Source: Microvirga subterranea (GTDB lineage: Bacteria > Pseudomonadota > Alphaproteobacteria > Rhizobiales > Beijerinckiaceae). From it: a stretch of 64,000 bases of DNA. A program made the translations under genes and the position numbers. A model generated the notes under the pieces. That model searched no databases. It was not told where the DNA came from and worked only from the letters and a program-made list of their open reading frames with translations. Positions 41,332-50,577 of this stretch are shown piece by piece. Positions within the stretch are counted from its first letter, which is position 1, and each line of letters opens with the position of its first letter. The stretch spans positions 356,069-420,068 of the forward strand of contig NZ_QQBB01000006.1 of NCBI RefSeq assembly GCF_003350535.1, given 5' to 3'.

Positions 41332-42261
41332 ATGTCCCATGCCACCGCCCTGCCGGGCCAAGCGCCCGCCCGTTTCGACGGCACCACCCTCGGGCTCTAC
41401 GTCATCACGGTCTTCATGTGGGGCGTGAGCTGGATCGGCATGAAGGCGCAGGTCGGCATCGTGGCGCCGGAGATGTCGGTGCTGTGGCGCTTCGTGCTCG
41501 CCGCCGGCGTGATGTGGGTCTGGGTGCTCGCCACGGGCAAGCCGATGCGCTTTTCCATCGCCGATCACCTGCGCTTCGCGGTGCTCGGCTGCTGCCTGTT
41601 CTCGTTCAACTTCATCTGCTTCTACTACGGGGCGATCCCGATCCCGTCGGGCCTGCTCTCCGTGGTGTTCTCGCTGGCCTCCGTGTTCAACCTGGTGCTC
41701 GGGTTCCTGCTGTTCCGGCAGCGGGTCGAGCCGCGCCTAGCGCTCGGCGGCGTGATCGGTTTCGCGGGCGTGGGCCTGCTGTTCTGGCCCGAGATCACGG
41801 GCGCGGGCTTCAACGCGGCCGCCCTGTGGGGCCTGGGGTTGTGCGTGATCGGCACCCTGTTCTTCTGCTCCGGCAACATGATGTCGACCGTGGTCCAGAA
41901 GCGCGGCGTGCCGCTGCTCTCGGCCAATGCCTGGGGCATGACCTACGGCACGCTGGTGCTGTTCGTGATCAACCTGGTGCGCGGCAACGCCTTCATCATC
42001 GAGCCGACCGCCAAGTACGTGGGCTCGCTGCTCTTCCTGGCCATCGGGGCGTCGGTGATCGCGTTCGCGGCCTATCTCACCCTGCTGCGGCGGCTCGGCG
42101 CTGCGCGGGCGGGCTATGCGACGGTGCTGTTCCCGATCGTGGCGCTCGCCGTCTCGACCCTGCTCGAGGGCTATGTGTGGACGCCGCTCGCCGTCGCCGG
42201 CGCCGCTCTGGCGCTCGGCGGCAACGTGCTGGTGCTGCGGCGGCCGGCCGCGAAGGCGTGA
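41332..42261 (+). CDS. EamA / DMT family transporter
   Basis: A 309-aa carrier with about ten membrane helices arranged as two EamA repeats (about 15-145 and 160-300). Such proteins export amino acids or other metabolites. The ATG at 41332 is preferred because it follows AAGG at usable distance; 41308 would add eight residues. The promoter region contains the phased GTTTCA array. A LysR regulator is encoded convergently 174 bp downstream and shares the second array in its own promoter, so regulator and carrier probably form one circuit. The substrate is unknown. Confidence 0.92.
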   Translation: MSHATALPGQAPARFDGTTLGLYVITVFMWGVSWIGMKAQVGIVAPEMSVLWRFVLAAGVMWVWVLATGKPMRFSIADHLRFAVLGCCLFSFNFICFYYGAIPIPSGLLSVVFSLASVFNLVLGFLLFRQRVEPRLALGGVIGFAGVGLLFWPEITGAGFNAAALWGLGLCVIGTLFFCSGNMMSTVVQKRGVPLLSANAWGMTYGTLVLFVINLVRGNAFIIEPTAKYVGSLLFLAIGASVIAFAAYLTLLRRLGAARAGYATVLFPIVALAVSTLLEGYVWTPLAVAGAALALGGNVLVLRRPAAKA

Positions 42262-42300
42262 CGATCGGGCCATAGCCCTCATGTTGCGGAATGGCTGTCC

Positions 42301-42412
42301 CGCAGCCTCATCCTGAGGAGCAGCCGTAAGGCTGCGTCTCGAAGGACGAGGCGCCTCCGGTGCACACTGGAAGCATCTTTCGAGACGCCGCTTTGCGGCT
42401 CCTCCGGATGAG
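42301..42412. repeat. Rhizobial palindromic repeat pair between EamA and LysR genes
   Basis: The left unit (about 42307-42350, beginning TCATCCTGAGGAGC and ending GTCTCGAAGGACGA) is repeated in inverted form at about 42374-42412 (CATCTTTCGAGACGCC to GGCTCCTCCGGATGA). Such elements are dispersed in Bradyrhizobium/Methylobacterium-type genomes. It could fold as a terminator-like structure for the two convergent genes. Confidence 0.55.
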
Positions 42413-42435
42413 GGCGGGAGGAAAAGGGCTCGGTT

Positions 42436-43326
42436 CTATTCCGCCGCCGCCGGGAAGACCGTGCGGGTCGAGCCGAGATTGTCGAGCGACTGCTTGATGT
42501 GGAAGCAGAGCGCGTCCGCCAGCGGGCTCTCCTCGCCGCGGGCGCGGATCAGGCCGATCTTGCACGAGGGCAGGGCCGGGAAGCCATCGGAGGGGCCGAG
42601 GATGCGCATGCCCGGCCGCACCGCGCTCTCCGGCAGCACCGAGACCGCAAGCCCCGACAGCACCGCCGCGCCGACCGCGGTCGAGTGCCAGCTCACATAG
42701 GCGATGCGGAAGGCGCGGCCCGCGCTCTCCAGCGCCTCCGTGGCCGAGTGGCGCCAGTCGCAGTTGGGGCGGCCGAGGGCCAGCGGCACCGGGCTCTCCT
42801 CGTGCACCCCGTGGCGGGCGGAAGTCACCCAGAGCAGCTGCTCGATGCGCACGATGTCGGACGGGCCGCGCCGGTCCACATGGGTGATGATCGCGAGGTC
42901 GAGGTCCCCGTGCTGGATGCGCTCGATCAGGTTGTGCGTGGGCTCGCACATGACCGTCACCTCGGCCTTCGGGTTCGAGCGCGAGAAACGCGCCAGGATC
43001 TCGGGCAGGTATCGGTCCGCGTAGTCGTCGGGCAGGCCGAGGCGGACCCGGCCGCTGAGCTCGTTGTCGTTGAACGAGGCCATGCACTCGGCGTTCAGCC
43101 GCACGATGCGGCGCGCGTAGTCGAGCAGGCGCTCGCCTTCCTCCGTGAGCTTGGACAGACGTCCGTCGCGCTCGAAGATCGGCCGGCCGACCCGGTCCTC
43201 AAGGCGCTTCATCTGCATGGAGACGGCGCTCTGCGTCTTGTGCACGATCTCCGCCGCCCGGGTGAACGACCCCGTGTCCGAGATGGCCACGAAGGTCCGC
43301 AGCTGGTCGATGTCGAGAAGATGCAT
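42436..43326 (-). CDS. LysR family transcriptional regulator
   Basis: A 296-aa LysR protein. The winged helix is at about 3-62 (IDQLRTFVAISDTGSFTRAA, then KTQSAVSMQMKRLEDRVG), and the effector domain covers about 90-290. The N-terminus closely resembles the LrhA/HdfR group. The start at 43326 is standard. Its promoter gap (43327-43590) holds a T-N11-A-like TATCA...TGATA element and, further upstream, the second phased TGAAAC array. A matching array precedes the convergent EamA gene, so either this protein or an unidentified one binds both. Confidence 0.93.
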   Translation of the reverse strand: MHLLDIDQLRTFVAISDTGSFTRAAEIVHKTQSAVSMQMKRLEDRVGRPIFERDGRLSKLTEEGERLLDYARRIVRLNAECMASFNDNELSGRVRLGLPDDYADRYLPEILARFSRSNPKAEVTVMCEPTHNLIERIQHGDLDLAIITHVDRRGPSDIVRIEQLLWVTSARHGVHEESPVPLALGRPNCDWRHSATEALESAGRAFRIAYVSWHSTAVGAAVLSGLAVSVLPESAVRPGMRILGPSDGFPALPSCKIGLIRARGEESPLADALCFHIKQSLDNLGSTRTVFPAAAE

Positions 43327-43485
43327 GGCGTCCGGCTCCCCATATCAATTCATGTGATGATACATATCTCAAACAATCGTTTCAAGTGATGAAATGGCTT
43401 TGCTATATTCATCTCGTGAAAAACATGAATTCTTGTTGATTTACAAGGGCTTGAGCAGTGTTTTCGCGGAGAGGGGCACTGCCCT

Positions 43486-43564
43486 GGAAACATCCCCGAA
43501 ACAAAGTGAAACAACCCTGAAACAACCCTGAAACAACGTGAAACACCGCTGAAACGCCGTTTCA
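43486..43564 (-). promoter_or_regulatory. Phased TGAAAC array between the LysR and DUF1127 genes
   Basis: TGAAAC or a one-base variant starts at 43486, 43497, 43507, 43518, 43529, 43539 and 43550; steps are 11, 10, 11, 11, 10 and 11 bp. The last site forms a 15-bp palindrome with GTTTCA (43550-43564). The array is the mirror image of the one at 41148-41273: 43515-43545 matches the reverse complement of 41187-41217 at 29 of 31 positions. It lies 27 bp upstream of the DUF1127 start and 160 bp upstream of lysR. Confidence 0.75.
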
Positions 43565-43590
43565 TTTGACGTATCGTAAGGAGAACAGCC

Positions 43591-43920
43591 ATGGTCGGGT
43601 CCATCGGTTCAGCCACATCGCTTTCCGGGCGGGTCCTCGTCCAGTGGGTCTCCCGCACCGGTCGTGAACTCGTCAGGAACCTCAGGCAGCGCCATGAGAT
43701 CAAGGCGTTGACGGAGCTCGACGACCGCATGCTGAAGGACATCGGCCTCACGCGCGGGGACGTTCAAGGCGCCCTGTCGGAATCCTTGCTCCACAACCCA
43801 TCCATGGTGTTGGTGCGATCGGCCGAGCGCCATTCGCGAGCCGAGCGGGCCGTTCCTCCGGCACGTCCGGTCCGTCCGGTGGTTCCTCTCGTGACCCGGT
43901 CCGTCCGAGCATCAGTCTGA
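43591..43920 (+). CDS. DUF1127 (YjiS-like) small protein
   Basis: A 109-aa protein. The DUF1127 domain is at about 32-60 (EIKALTELDDRMLKDIGL), an arginine-rich helix pair known for RNA or phosphate-related regulation in some alphaproteobacteria. A basic, Pro/Val-rich C-terminal tail follows. TAAGGAG precedes the ATG at 43591. The phased TGAAAC array ends 27 bp upstream, suggesting it is controlled by the same factor. It ends 2 bp before the convergent DUF937 gene. Confidence 0.85.
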   Translation: MVGSIGSATSLSGRVLVQWVSRTGRELVRNLRQRHEIKALTELDDRMLKDIGLTRGDVQGALSESLLHNPSMVLVRSAERHSRAERAVPPARPVRPVVPLVTRSVRASV

Positions 43921-43922
43921 GG

Positions 43923-44660
43923 CTACTTCTCAGGCTTTTTCGAAGCCTCTTCGAAGATTGACTGAAGGGACGCGAGATATTGCTGCTGCATGTCGCGTCC
44001 CGTCTCCATCATCTCGGCCCATGGCGCCGGAGGAGGGGGCTGCTGCGGCTGAGGCGGCTTGGTCTGGGGCGGCATGAAGGCCGCCATCAGCTCCTCGAAG
44101 GGATGGGGCTCGGGCTTCTTCTCCGGGGTCGCGGCCTTCATCCAGATCGCCCAGAGCTGGCCCCAGGGATCCGTCGGGTTGTCGCTTGACGGCGGAGGCG
44201 CCGCGGGACTTTGAGGAACCGTCGCCTGGAACGCGCGGCCCTGCTGGGCCATCCATTGGTACATGCCGCCTGCCAGGATCCCCGTCATGAGCGGCAGGAT
44301 CTGCTGCATGGTTTCGACGCTCACGCCCACGTAGTCGGCCGCCTGGTGGGCCACGCGGCGGGTGACCTCGTCCGAGCCGAAGAGTTGGTCGAGCATGCGC
44401 CGGCCCTCCTGTTGGGCCTGGGACGAAAAGGCCTGTCCGGCGCCCTGCCAGAAATTCTGGTAGGCGCTGCTCATCATGGACTGCATGAGCCGGCCCGGGT
44501 CGTTGGGGGCTCCGGCGTGCTGGAGGCCCATGGCGAAGGCCGGCAGCAGGGCGGCCATCGCCTTCTGGGTCTGCTCGCTGGACAGCTGGTACTGGTTCGC
44601 CAGCATCGAGAAGGCCGCACTCGTTTGAGCTTGGCGCATCAGATCGAACCAATTGAACAT
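43923..44660 (-). CDS. DUF937 domain protein
   Basis: A 245-aa protein. Residues about 1-125 form a helical DUF937-like domain (YQLSSEQTQKAMAALLPAF and GVSVETMQQILPLMTGILAGG repeated halves), residues about 130-220 are Pro/Gln-rich, and a charged helix closes the protein. DUF937 proteins (YidB-like) are of unknown function. The start at 44660 has AAGGAGCC upstream; a frame to 44702 adds 14 residues. Its start is 38 bp from the end of the MATE gene, so it may be the last gene of the Kef-MATE-DUF937 run. Confidence 0.85.
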   Translation of the reverse strand: MFNWFDLMRQAQTSAAFSMLANQYQLSSEQTQKAMAALLPAFAMGLQHAGAPNDPGRLMQSMMSSAYQNFWQGAGQAFSSQAQQEGRRMLDQLFGSDEVTRRVAHQAADYVGVSVETMQQILPLMTGILAGGMYQWMAQQGRAFQATVPQSPAAPPPSSDNPTDPWGQLWAIWMKAATPEKKPEPHPFEELMAAFMPPQTKPPQPQQPPPPAPWAEMMETGRDMQQQYLASLQSIFEEASKKPEK

Positions 44661-44698
44661 CGTCGGCTCCTTCATGCGCGGCCGCCCGGTCCTGTCGG

Positions 44699-46078
44699 TC
44701 ACGAAGAGGCGCTAGCTTGCCTCTCCAGGCGCCGGATTGTCCAGAACGCAGTGATGATGGCCGCAATGCCGAAGGCGACCGAGCCGAGCCCGATGCCGAT
44801 CAGGGCGCCTTTAGGGCCCCCGATCTCGGCGCCGAAATAGGCGAACGGGATCATGCCCAAGGTCGCCCGGCCCCAGTTGAAGAAGGTCGACAACAGCGGA
44901 TAGCCGAGGTTGTTGAACGAGGCGTTCGACACGAAGACCAGGCCGACGAAGAACCAGATCGGCCCACTGAGCTGGCAGAAGAACTGGACGAGCTCGGCCG
45001 TCAGCCCCTGCGCGTGGAACGCATCCGTGATCGGGACCCGGACCAGGTAGAGGATCATCCAGACGCAGGCCACGTAGATGATCGTGAAGTTGAGGGCATC
45101 CTTCAGGACCTGCTTCATGCGGTCGTAGCGCTGCGCTCCCCAGTTCTGCCCGAGGACCGGACCGATGGCGCCGGCCAGGGCGAACAGGCCTCCGAACGCG
45201 ACAGGTGTCACGCGGTCGATGATGGCCGAGGCGGCGATGGCCGGGTCGCCGAAGCGGGCCATGATGCTGGTGAAGAACGCGTTCGCGGCCGGGGCCGCGA
45301 TGTTGGTGAGGATCGCCGGCACGGCGATCGCTGAGAACGGCCGCGCATCGGCCATGACACCCTTCAGGTTCGGCCTCGTCAGCAGGCCATGGAAGCGCGT
45401 GACGAACAGATAGGCGACCACGAGATAGACGACGCGGGCGATGTTGATCGTGATGGCTGCGCCGTTCGTCCTGAGGTCGAGGCCGAAGATCAGCACCGGG
45501 TCGAGGATCACCGTCACGGCGGCGACCGACAGGGTGGCGTACATGCTGCGCTTGGCGTCGCCTGCCGCCCGCAGGATCGTCGAGAAGGCCATGCCGAGCG
45601 CCATCAGCACGTTGGTCGGCAAAGCGATCAGGAGAAAGTTGTGCGCGACGGTGAGCGTTTGCCCGTGTGCTCCCAGCGCGCGAAGGATCCAGGGCAGCAG
45701 AGGCAGGAGCACGATGCTGACCAGCGTCGCCAGCACCGCCATGAGGATGCTGCACGACGTCGCGAGACGCCGGGCATCCTCGGGCCGCCGGGCGCCGAGC
45801 GCGCGCGAGACGAGCGCCCCGATCGGGATCATCAGCCCGACATTGATCGAGACCGTGAAGAACATGAGCACGGTCGCGAGGCCCACGCCGGCCGTCAGGC
45901 TCGGGTCGCCGAGCCAGGAGATGTACAGAAGGGAGACCAGGTCGACGATGAAGATCGCGATGAGCCCGGCCGTTCCCGTGGCCGTCATCACCAGGACGTG
46001 GCGCAGGGTCGAGCCGACCACGAAACGGGGCGGCGGGTCCGGCTGCTCCGCCGTCTTCCCCGCAGGTGCTGCGTCCAT
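44699..46078 (-). CDS. MATE family efflux transporter
   Basis: A 459-aa MATE carrier with about 12 helices in two six-helix halves. Visible are the first-helix pattern with LVSLLYISWLGDPSLTAGVG, the LGARRPEDARR loop typical of NorM/DinF-like proteins, and GPVLGQNWGAQRYDRM in the second half. These proteins export cationic drugs using Na+ or H+. The ATG shares one base with the stop of the upstream Kef-type gene (TGATG), so the two are translationally coupled. Confidence 0.93.
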   Translation of the reverse strand: MDAAPAGKTAEQPDPPPRFVVGSTLRHVLVMTATGTAGLIAIFIVDLVSLLYISWLGDPSLTAGVGLATVLMFFTVSINVGLMIPIGALVSRALGARRPEDARRLATSCSILMAVLATLVSIVLLPLLPWILRALGAHGQTLTVAHNFLLIALPTNVLMALGMAFSTILRAAGDAKRSMYATLSVAAVTVILDPVLIFGLDLRTNGAAITINIARVVYLVVAYLFVTRFHGLLTRPNLKGVMADARPFSAIAVPAILTNIAAPAANAFFTSIMARFGDPAIAASAIIDRVTPVAFGGLFALAGAIGPVLGQNWGAQRYDRMKQVLKDALNFTIIYVACVWMILYLVRVPITDAFHAQGLTAELVQFFCQLSGPIWFFVGLVFVSNASFNNLGYPLLSTFFNWGRATLGMIPFAYFGAEIGGPKGALIGIGLGSVAFGIAAIITAFWTIRRLERQASASS

Positions 46079-47931
46079 CAGATGACCCCTTCGCCGAGGA
46101 TGTCGCGCGTTTCCTCGCTGAGCGCACGTGCCTTGCCGGCAGGTTCCATCAGGGGCTCCGGTGTGATCTTCGCCCCGACGACGAGTTCCGCGCCGCCCAT
46201 CGCGCCGACCTCCTTCTGCAACACGAGACGGGCGGTGTCGCGCTTGCGGATGTCGGCAGCCGTGCGGGCCGCGGCGTCCGCCGGCGTGCCGAGCTCCTCG
46301 AGCGCCACGCGTCCGAACGTGATGGCGGATTCGAAAGCCTCGCGTATCTGGTAGTCGACATCGTGCTTCATGAGCTCGACCGCGTGGATGCGGTCGTAGG
46401 CGCGCACGAAACTTCGGGCGTTGCCGAAATTCTCATGGATGATCTCGACGATCTTGAGCGTGATCTCCGGCTCGTCGGTGCAGACGCAGATCATCTCGGC
46501 CCTCTCGGCGCCTGCCGCGCGCAGCACGTCCAGCCGTGTGCCGTCGCCGAAATAGACGTTGAGCCCGAAGCGGCTGGCATCGCGAATGCGCTCCACGTCC
46601 TTGTCGATGACGGTCGCCTCGATGCCCTGGGCGAGGAGCACCTGATTCACGATCTGGCCGAAGCGGCCGAAGCCGATCACGAGAACGCGGCTCGCCAACT
46701 CGCCCTCGTGGCCGTGCAGATCGTCGGGTCCGGCCGTGAGGTCGGCTCCATGACGGCGGGCCAGCGCCCGTTCGAGCAGGGTCGAGGCGATCGGCCCGAG
46801 CAGCATGGTGATCGCCGCCAATGCGGTGACGAGCTGGGCCTGGCTCGACGGCATCATGCCGAGCCCGGTCGCCACCGGCAGCAGGACGAAGGCGAACTCG
46901 CCGGCCGTGCACAGGAGCGCCCCCGACCGTAGCCCTTCCCGCCACGAGGCGCCGAACAGGCGGGACAAGATCGCGATGATGAGCGTCTTCGCGACGATCA
47001 CGCACGGCGCCGCGATGGCGAGCATGCGCCATTGCTGCACCACGAGCGAAAGGTCGATGGACATGCCCACGCTCATGAAGAACAGGCCGAGCAGCATGCC
47101 GCGGAAGGGCTCGATATCGGCTTCGAGCTGATGCCGGAAATTCGACTCGGCCAGCAGCAGGCCTGCCAGGAAGGCCCCCATGGCCATGGAGAGGCCCACC
47201 TCCTGCATCAGCAGGGCTGCGCCAAGGACCACAAGGAGCGCCGAGGCCGTCATCACCTCGCGGGCGCCGCTGCGGGCGAGGATTCGGAAGAACGGGTTGA
47301 GGCCATAGCGGCCGACCAGCACGACCGCCGCGATCGCGGCGACGGTCTGGCCGAACGTGACGAGACGGTCCGAGAGCGTCACCTCCTCCATGGCCGTCGC
47401 TCCGGACGCCAGGACCGGCAGGATGGCCAGAACCGGCACCACGGAAATATCCTGGAAGAGCAGGATCGCGAAGGAGCGCTGGCCGTAGGCCGTCTGGAGA
47501 TCGTTTCGCTCTCCGAGCATCTGGAGCGCGATGGCCGTTGCCGAGAGGGCCACGGCGATCCCGGTCACGAAGGCGGCCTGGGGGCCGAAGCCGATCCAGA
47601 AGGACGCGCTGCCCAGGCACAGGGCCGTGATCGCCAATTGCGCGAAGCCCAGGCCGAAGATGTCCCGCTTCATCGACCAGAGGTGGGACAGCTTGAGTTC
47701 CAACCCGACGATGAAGAGAAGCAGGACGACCCCGAGCTCCGCGACCGTCACGATGGTTTCGGGATCCCCGACCAGGCCGAGCCCCGACGGGCCGATCACG
47801 ACCCCGGCGGCCAGATAGCCCAGCACGGCGCTAAGCCCAATGAACCTGAACAGGGGAACGGCCACGGCCGCTGCCCCGCAGAAGGTCAGGATGGGAGGGA
47901 GAAAACTGACGTGGGAGGCCGCGCTTGCCAT
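46078..47931 (-). CDS. Kef-type monovalent cation:proton antiporter with RCK domain (CPA2)
   Basis: A 617-aa CPA2 protein. The N-terminal membrane domain has about 12 helices (about 10-385; GYLAAGVVIGPSGLGLV and LLLFIVGLELKLSHLW are typical), and the C-terminal RCK/TrkA-N domain starts at about 408 with RVLVIGFGRFGQIV, followed by IDKDVERI and VYFGDGTR. Such proteins release K+ and take up H+, controlled by NAD(H) or glutathione adducts. The start at 47931 gives the full first helix. It is divergent from ispH (144-bp gap) and coupled to the MATE gene. Confidence 0.93.
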   Translation of the reverse strand: MASAASHVSFLPPILTFCGAAAVAVPLFRFIGLSAVLGYLAAGVVIGPSGLGLVGDPETIVTVAELGVVLLLFIVGLELKLSHLWSMKRDIFGLGFAQLAITALCLGSASFWIGFGPQAAFVTGIAVALSATAIALQMLGERNDLQTAYGQRSFAILLFQDISVVPVLAILPVLASGATAMEEVTLSDRLVTFGQTVAAIAAVVLVGRYGLNPFFRILARSGAREVMTASALLVVLGAALLMQEVGLSMAMGAFLAGLLLAESNFRHQLEADIEPFRGMLLGLFFMSVGMSIDLSLVVQQWRMLAIAAPCVIVAKTLIIAILSRLFGASWREGLRSGALLCTAGEFAFVLLPVATGLGMMPSSQAQLVTALAAITMLLGPIASTLLERALARRHGADLTAGPDDLHGHEGELASRVLVIGFGRFGQIVNQVLLAQGIEATVIDKDVERIRDASRFGLNVYFGDGTRLDVLRAAGAERAEMICVCTDEPEITLKIVEIIHENFGNARSFVRAYDRIHAVELMKHDVDYQIREAFESAITFGRVALEELGTPADAAARTAADIRKRDTARLVLQKEVGAMGGAELVVGAKITPEPLMEPAGKARALSEETRDILGEGVI

Positions 47932-48075
47932 GGGAATTCGGTGATATGACCTAACGTCCACCTTTCTAGGGAGTCTTTTCCCGAAGAGCGAGCGTTTCTT
48001 GAGCATGAGCTTGGGCGCGAATAAGCGTCGCTCCCGCTTGACAGGAAGGGTTCGCTCTCGCCACATCGCCGCATC

Positions 48076-49035
48076 ATGACGAAGCCGCCTCTCGACATTC
48101 TCCTTTGCGCCCCGCGCGGCTTCTGCGCCGGGGTGGTCCGCGCCATCGACGCCGTCGAGAAGGCGCTCGCGATCCACGGGGCGCCCGTCTATGTCCGCCA
48201 CGAGATCGTGCACAACAAATACGTGGTGGAGAACCTCAAGCGGAAGGGAGCGGTTTTCGTGCGGGAGCTCGACGAGGTTCCCGACGGCGATGCTCCGGTG
48301 ATCTTCTCGGCCCACGGAGTTCCCAAGTCCGTTCCCGAATCGGCCCTCGCCCGCAGGCTCTTCGCCATCGATGCGACCTGTCCGCTCGTCACCAAGGTCC
48401 ATCGGGAGGCGCAGGTCCACCATAAGCGCGGCCGCCACATCATCCTCATCGGCCACGCGGGCCATCCGGAGGTCGTCGGCACCATGGGCCAGCTCCCGGA
48501 CGGAGCCACGACCCTGGTCGAGACCGTGGACGACATCGCGCGGCTCGCGCCGGCGGACGCTGACAATCTCGCCTTCGTGACCCAGACGACCCTGTCGGTG
48601 GACGACACCCAGGAGATGGTGGACGCCCTGAAGGCGCGCTTCCCCGCCATCGTCGGCCCGCACAAGGAAGACATCTGCTACGCGACCACCAACCGCCAGG
48701 GGGCGGTGAAGCGGGTTGCGCCGTCGGTGGACGCCATGATCGTGGTAGGCTCTCCGAACTCCTCCAATTCGCAGCGCCTGCGCGAGGTCGCCGAGCGTGA
48801 GGGCTGTCCCACCGTCCGTCTCATCCTGCGGGCGGACGACATCGACTGGTCCGTCTTCGGCGGCATCCGGCGGCTGGGGATCACGGCGGGAGCCTCGGCT
48901 CCCGAAATTCTGGTGGAGGAGATCATCGACGCCTTCGCCGAACGATATGCGGTGTCGGTGGAAAGCGTTTCGACGGCGGATGAAAGCGTCTTCTTTCCTC
49001 TGCCTCGCGAGCTTCGCGAGCACGCGGCGGAGTAA
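48076..49035 (+). CDS. ispH: 4-hydroxy-3-methylbut-2-enyl diphosphate reductase
   Basis: A 319-aa enzyme making IPP and DMAPP in the last step of the MEP isoprenoid pathway. The three [4Fe-4S] cysteines are visible in PRGFCAGVV (C17), [10 protein letters not shown] and [11 protein letters not shown]. The substrate-binding His pair and the [11 protein letters not shown] segment are also present. Length is normal. It is followed after 3 bp by thrB and then rnhA, an arrangement common in Rhizobiales. The upstream gap to the Kef gene is 144 bp and must carry its promoter. Confidence 0.97.
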   Translation: MTKPPLDILLCAPRGFCAGVVRAIDAVEKALAIHGAPVYVRHEIVHNKYVVENLKRKGAVFVRELDEVPDGDAPVIFSAHGVPKSVPESALARRLFAIDATCPLVTKVHREAQVHHKRGRHIILIGHAGHPEVVGTMGQLPDGATTLVETVDDIARLAPADADNLAFVTQTTLSVDDTQEMVDALKARFPAIVGPHKEDICYATTNRQGAVKRVAPSVDAMIVVGSPNSSNSQRLREVAEREGCPTVRLILRADDIDWSVFGGIRRLGITAGASAPEILVEEIIDAFAERYAVSVESVSTADESVFFPLPRELREHAAE

Positions 49036-49038
49036 AGA

Positions 49039-50004
49039 GTGGCAGTCTACACGGAAGTCCCCGACGAGGAGCTCTCAGCTTTCCTCGCCACCTACGACAT
49101 CGGCACGGTCCTGTCCTACAAGGGCATTGCCGAGGGCGTGGAGAACACGAACTATTTCCTTCACACGACGGGCGGAACCTACATCCTCACCCTCTACGAG
49201 AAGCGGGTGCGGGAGGCGGATCTGCCGTTCTTCCTCGCCCTCATGCAGCACCTCGCCCGGAAGGGGCTGAACTGCCCTCTGCCGGTCGGCAACCGCCAGG
49301 GCGAGCCGCTCGGGCGGTTGGCCGGGCGGCCGGCCGCCATCATCACGTTCCTCGACGGCATCGCGGTCCGCCGGCCCAGCGCGCAGCATTGCGCCGCCCT
49401 CGGCGCGGCTCTCGCCCGGCTGCACCTGGCGGGCGAGGACTTCCCGATGGCCCGCCCCAATTCCCTGTCCCTCGACGCCTGGGCGCCCCTGTTCGCCCAG
49501 GCCGAGGCGCAGGCCGACACCGTATCGGACCGTCTGGCCGAGCGGACCCGGCGGGAGCTCGACCACTTGGCCGGCGCCTGGCCCCAAGGGCTGCCGACCG
49601 GGGTCATCCACGCGGATCTCTTCACCGACAACGTCTTCTTCATCGGTCCCGAGGTGTCAGGGCTGATCGACTTCTACTTCGCCTGCACGGACGCCTTGGC
49701 GTACGACCTCGCGATCTGCCTCAACGCCTGGTGCTTCGAGACCGACGGCTCGTTCAACCTGACCAAGGGACGGGCGATGCTGGCCGGCTACCAGTCCGTG
49801 CGGCGGCTCTCGCCCGACGAGGTCGAGGCCCTGCCGGTTCTCTGCCGCGGCTCGGCCATGCGCTTCATGCTGACCCGGCTGGTCGACTGGCTCAACGTGC
49901 CGCCCGGCGCGCTCGTGAAGCCCAAGGACCCGCTGGAATACGACCGCAAGCTGAACTTCCACAAGCACGTGCGGCACGCGCGCGAATACGGGCTCGACGC
50001 ATGA
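49039..50004 (+). CDS. thrB: Homoserine kinase, APH-fold type
   Basis: A 321-aa enzyme phosphorylating homoserine for threonine synthesis. It belongs to the aminoglycoside-phosphotransferase-fold (ThrB-II) group, shown by [13 protein letters not shown] (Brenner motif with catalytic Asp and Asn) and [21 protein letters not shown] at 49039 lies 3 bp after ispH, with GTAAAGAG before it. The stop overlaps the rnhA start by 4 bp. Threonine synthase (thrC) is encoded 7 kb downstream on the other strand. Confidence 0.96.
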   Translation: MAVYTEVPDEELSAFLATYDIGTVLSYKGIAEGVENTNYFLHTTGGTYILTLYEKRVREADLPFFLALMQHLARKGLNCPLPVGNRQGEPLGRLAGRPAAIITFLDGIAVRRPSAQHCAALGAALARLHLAGEDFPMARPNSLSLDAWAPLFAQAEAQADTVSDRLAERTRRELDHLAGAWPQGLPTGVIHADLFTDNVFFIGPEVSGLIDFYFACTDALAYDLAICLNAWCFETDGSFNLTKGRAMLAGYQSVRRLSPDEVEALPVLCRGSAMRFMLTRLVDWLNVPPGALVKPKDPLEYDRKLNFHKHVRHAREYGLDA

Positions 50005-50462
50005 GCCAGGACGAACGCGTGCTGATCTACACGGACGGAGCCTGCTCGGGAAATCCGGGGCCGGGCGGCTGGGCCGCCATCCTGTTCTTCAAGGGAACCG
50101 AGAAGGAGGTCTCGGGCGGCGAGCCGCACACCACCAACAACCGCATGGAGATCCGCGCGGCGATCGAGGGGCTGAACGCCCTCAAGCGCTCCTGCACGGT
50201 CGATCTCTACACGGACTCCCAATATGTCCGCCAAGGCATCACGGCCTGGATGCACAACTGGAAGCGGCGCGGCTGGCGCACCGCCGACAACAAGCCGGTG
50301 AAGAACGAGGACCTGTGGCGGGCGCTCGACGAGGCGGCCTCGCGCCATCAGGTATCGTGGCACTGGGTCAAGGGCCATGCGGACGACCCGACCAACATCC
50401 GGGTCGACGAGCTGGCCGTGGCGGCCATGCGTCCGTTCAAGAAGGGCAGGGGGGCGGCCTAG
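50001..50462 (+). CDS. rnhA: Ribonuclease HI
   Basis: A 153-aa enzyme cleaving RNA in RNA:DNA hybrids. The DEDD catalytic set is complete: D12 ([11 protein letters not shown]), E50 (NNRMEI), D72 (YTDSQYV) and D136 (RVDELA). The basic handle WKRRGW and the HWVKGH loop are present. It starts inside the thrB stop (ATGA). Downstream is a strong palindrome shared with the convergent peroxiredoxin gene. Confidence 0.97.
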   Translation: MSQDERVLIYTDGACSGNPGPGGWAAILFFKGTEKEVSGGEPHTTNNRMEIRAAIEGLNALKRSCTVDLYTDSQYVRQGITAWMHNWKRRGWRTADNKPVKNEDLWRALDEAASRHQVSWHWVKGHADDPTNIRVDELAVAAMRPFKKGRGAA

Positions 50463-50577
50463 AGCATCGAACGCAAAAGTGGGAACCGGTTTTGCGTGAA
50501 AAGATGCGTCTAAGTAAAAGCTCGGAGCATCGGACTCGAATTCGAGTCCGATGCTCTAAAGCCGCCCGAAGTCGGAA
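50463..50577. repeat. Dispersed palindromic repeat with a perfect 32-bp palindrome
   Basis: The gap between rnhA and the peroxiredoxin gene is filled by repeat-type sequence. 50525-50556 is a perfect 32-bp palindrome centred on GAATTC and starting GAGCATCGGACTCG. Before it, CGCAAAA...TTTTGCG around AACCGG forms another inverted repeat. Such GAGCATC-type elements are common in rhizobial genomes. The palindrome may end both convergent transcripts, though no U-tract follows. Confidence 0.6.

Noticed and set aside
41148..43564. The TGAAAC/GTTTCA arrays as CRISPR arrays
   Set aside because: Repeat unit is 6 bp with 4-5 bp gaps; no 25-40 bp repeat with similar-length spacers and no cas genes.
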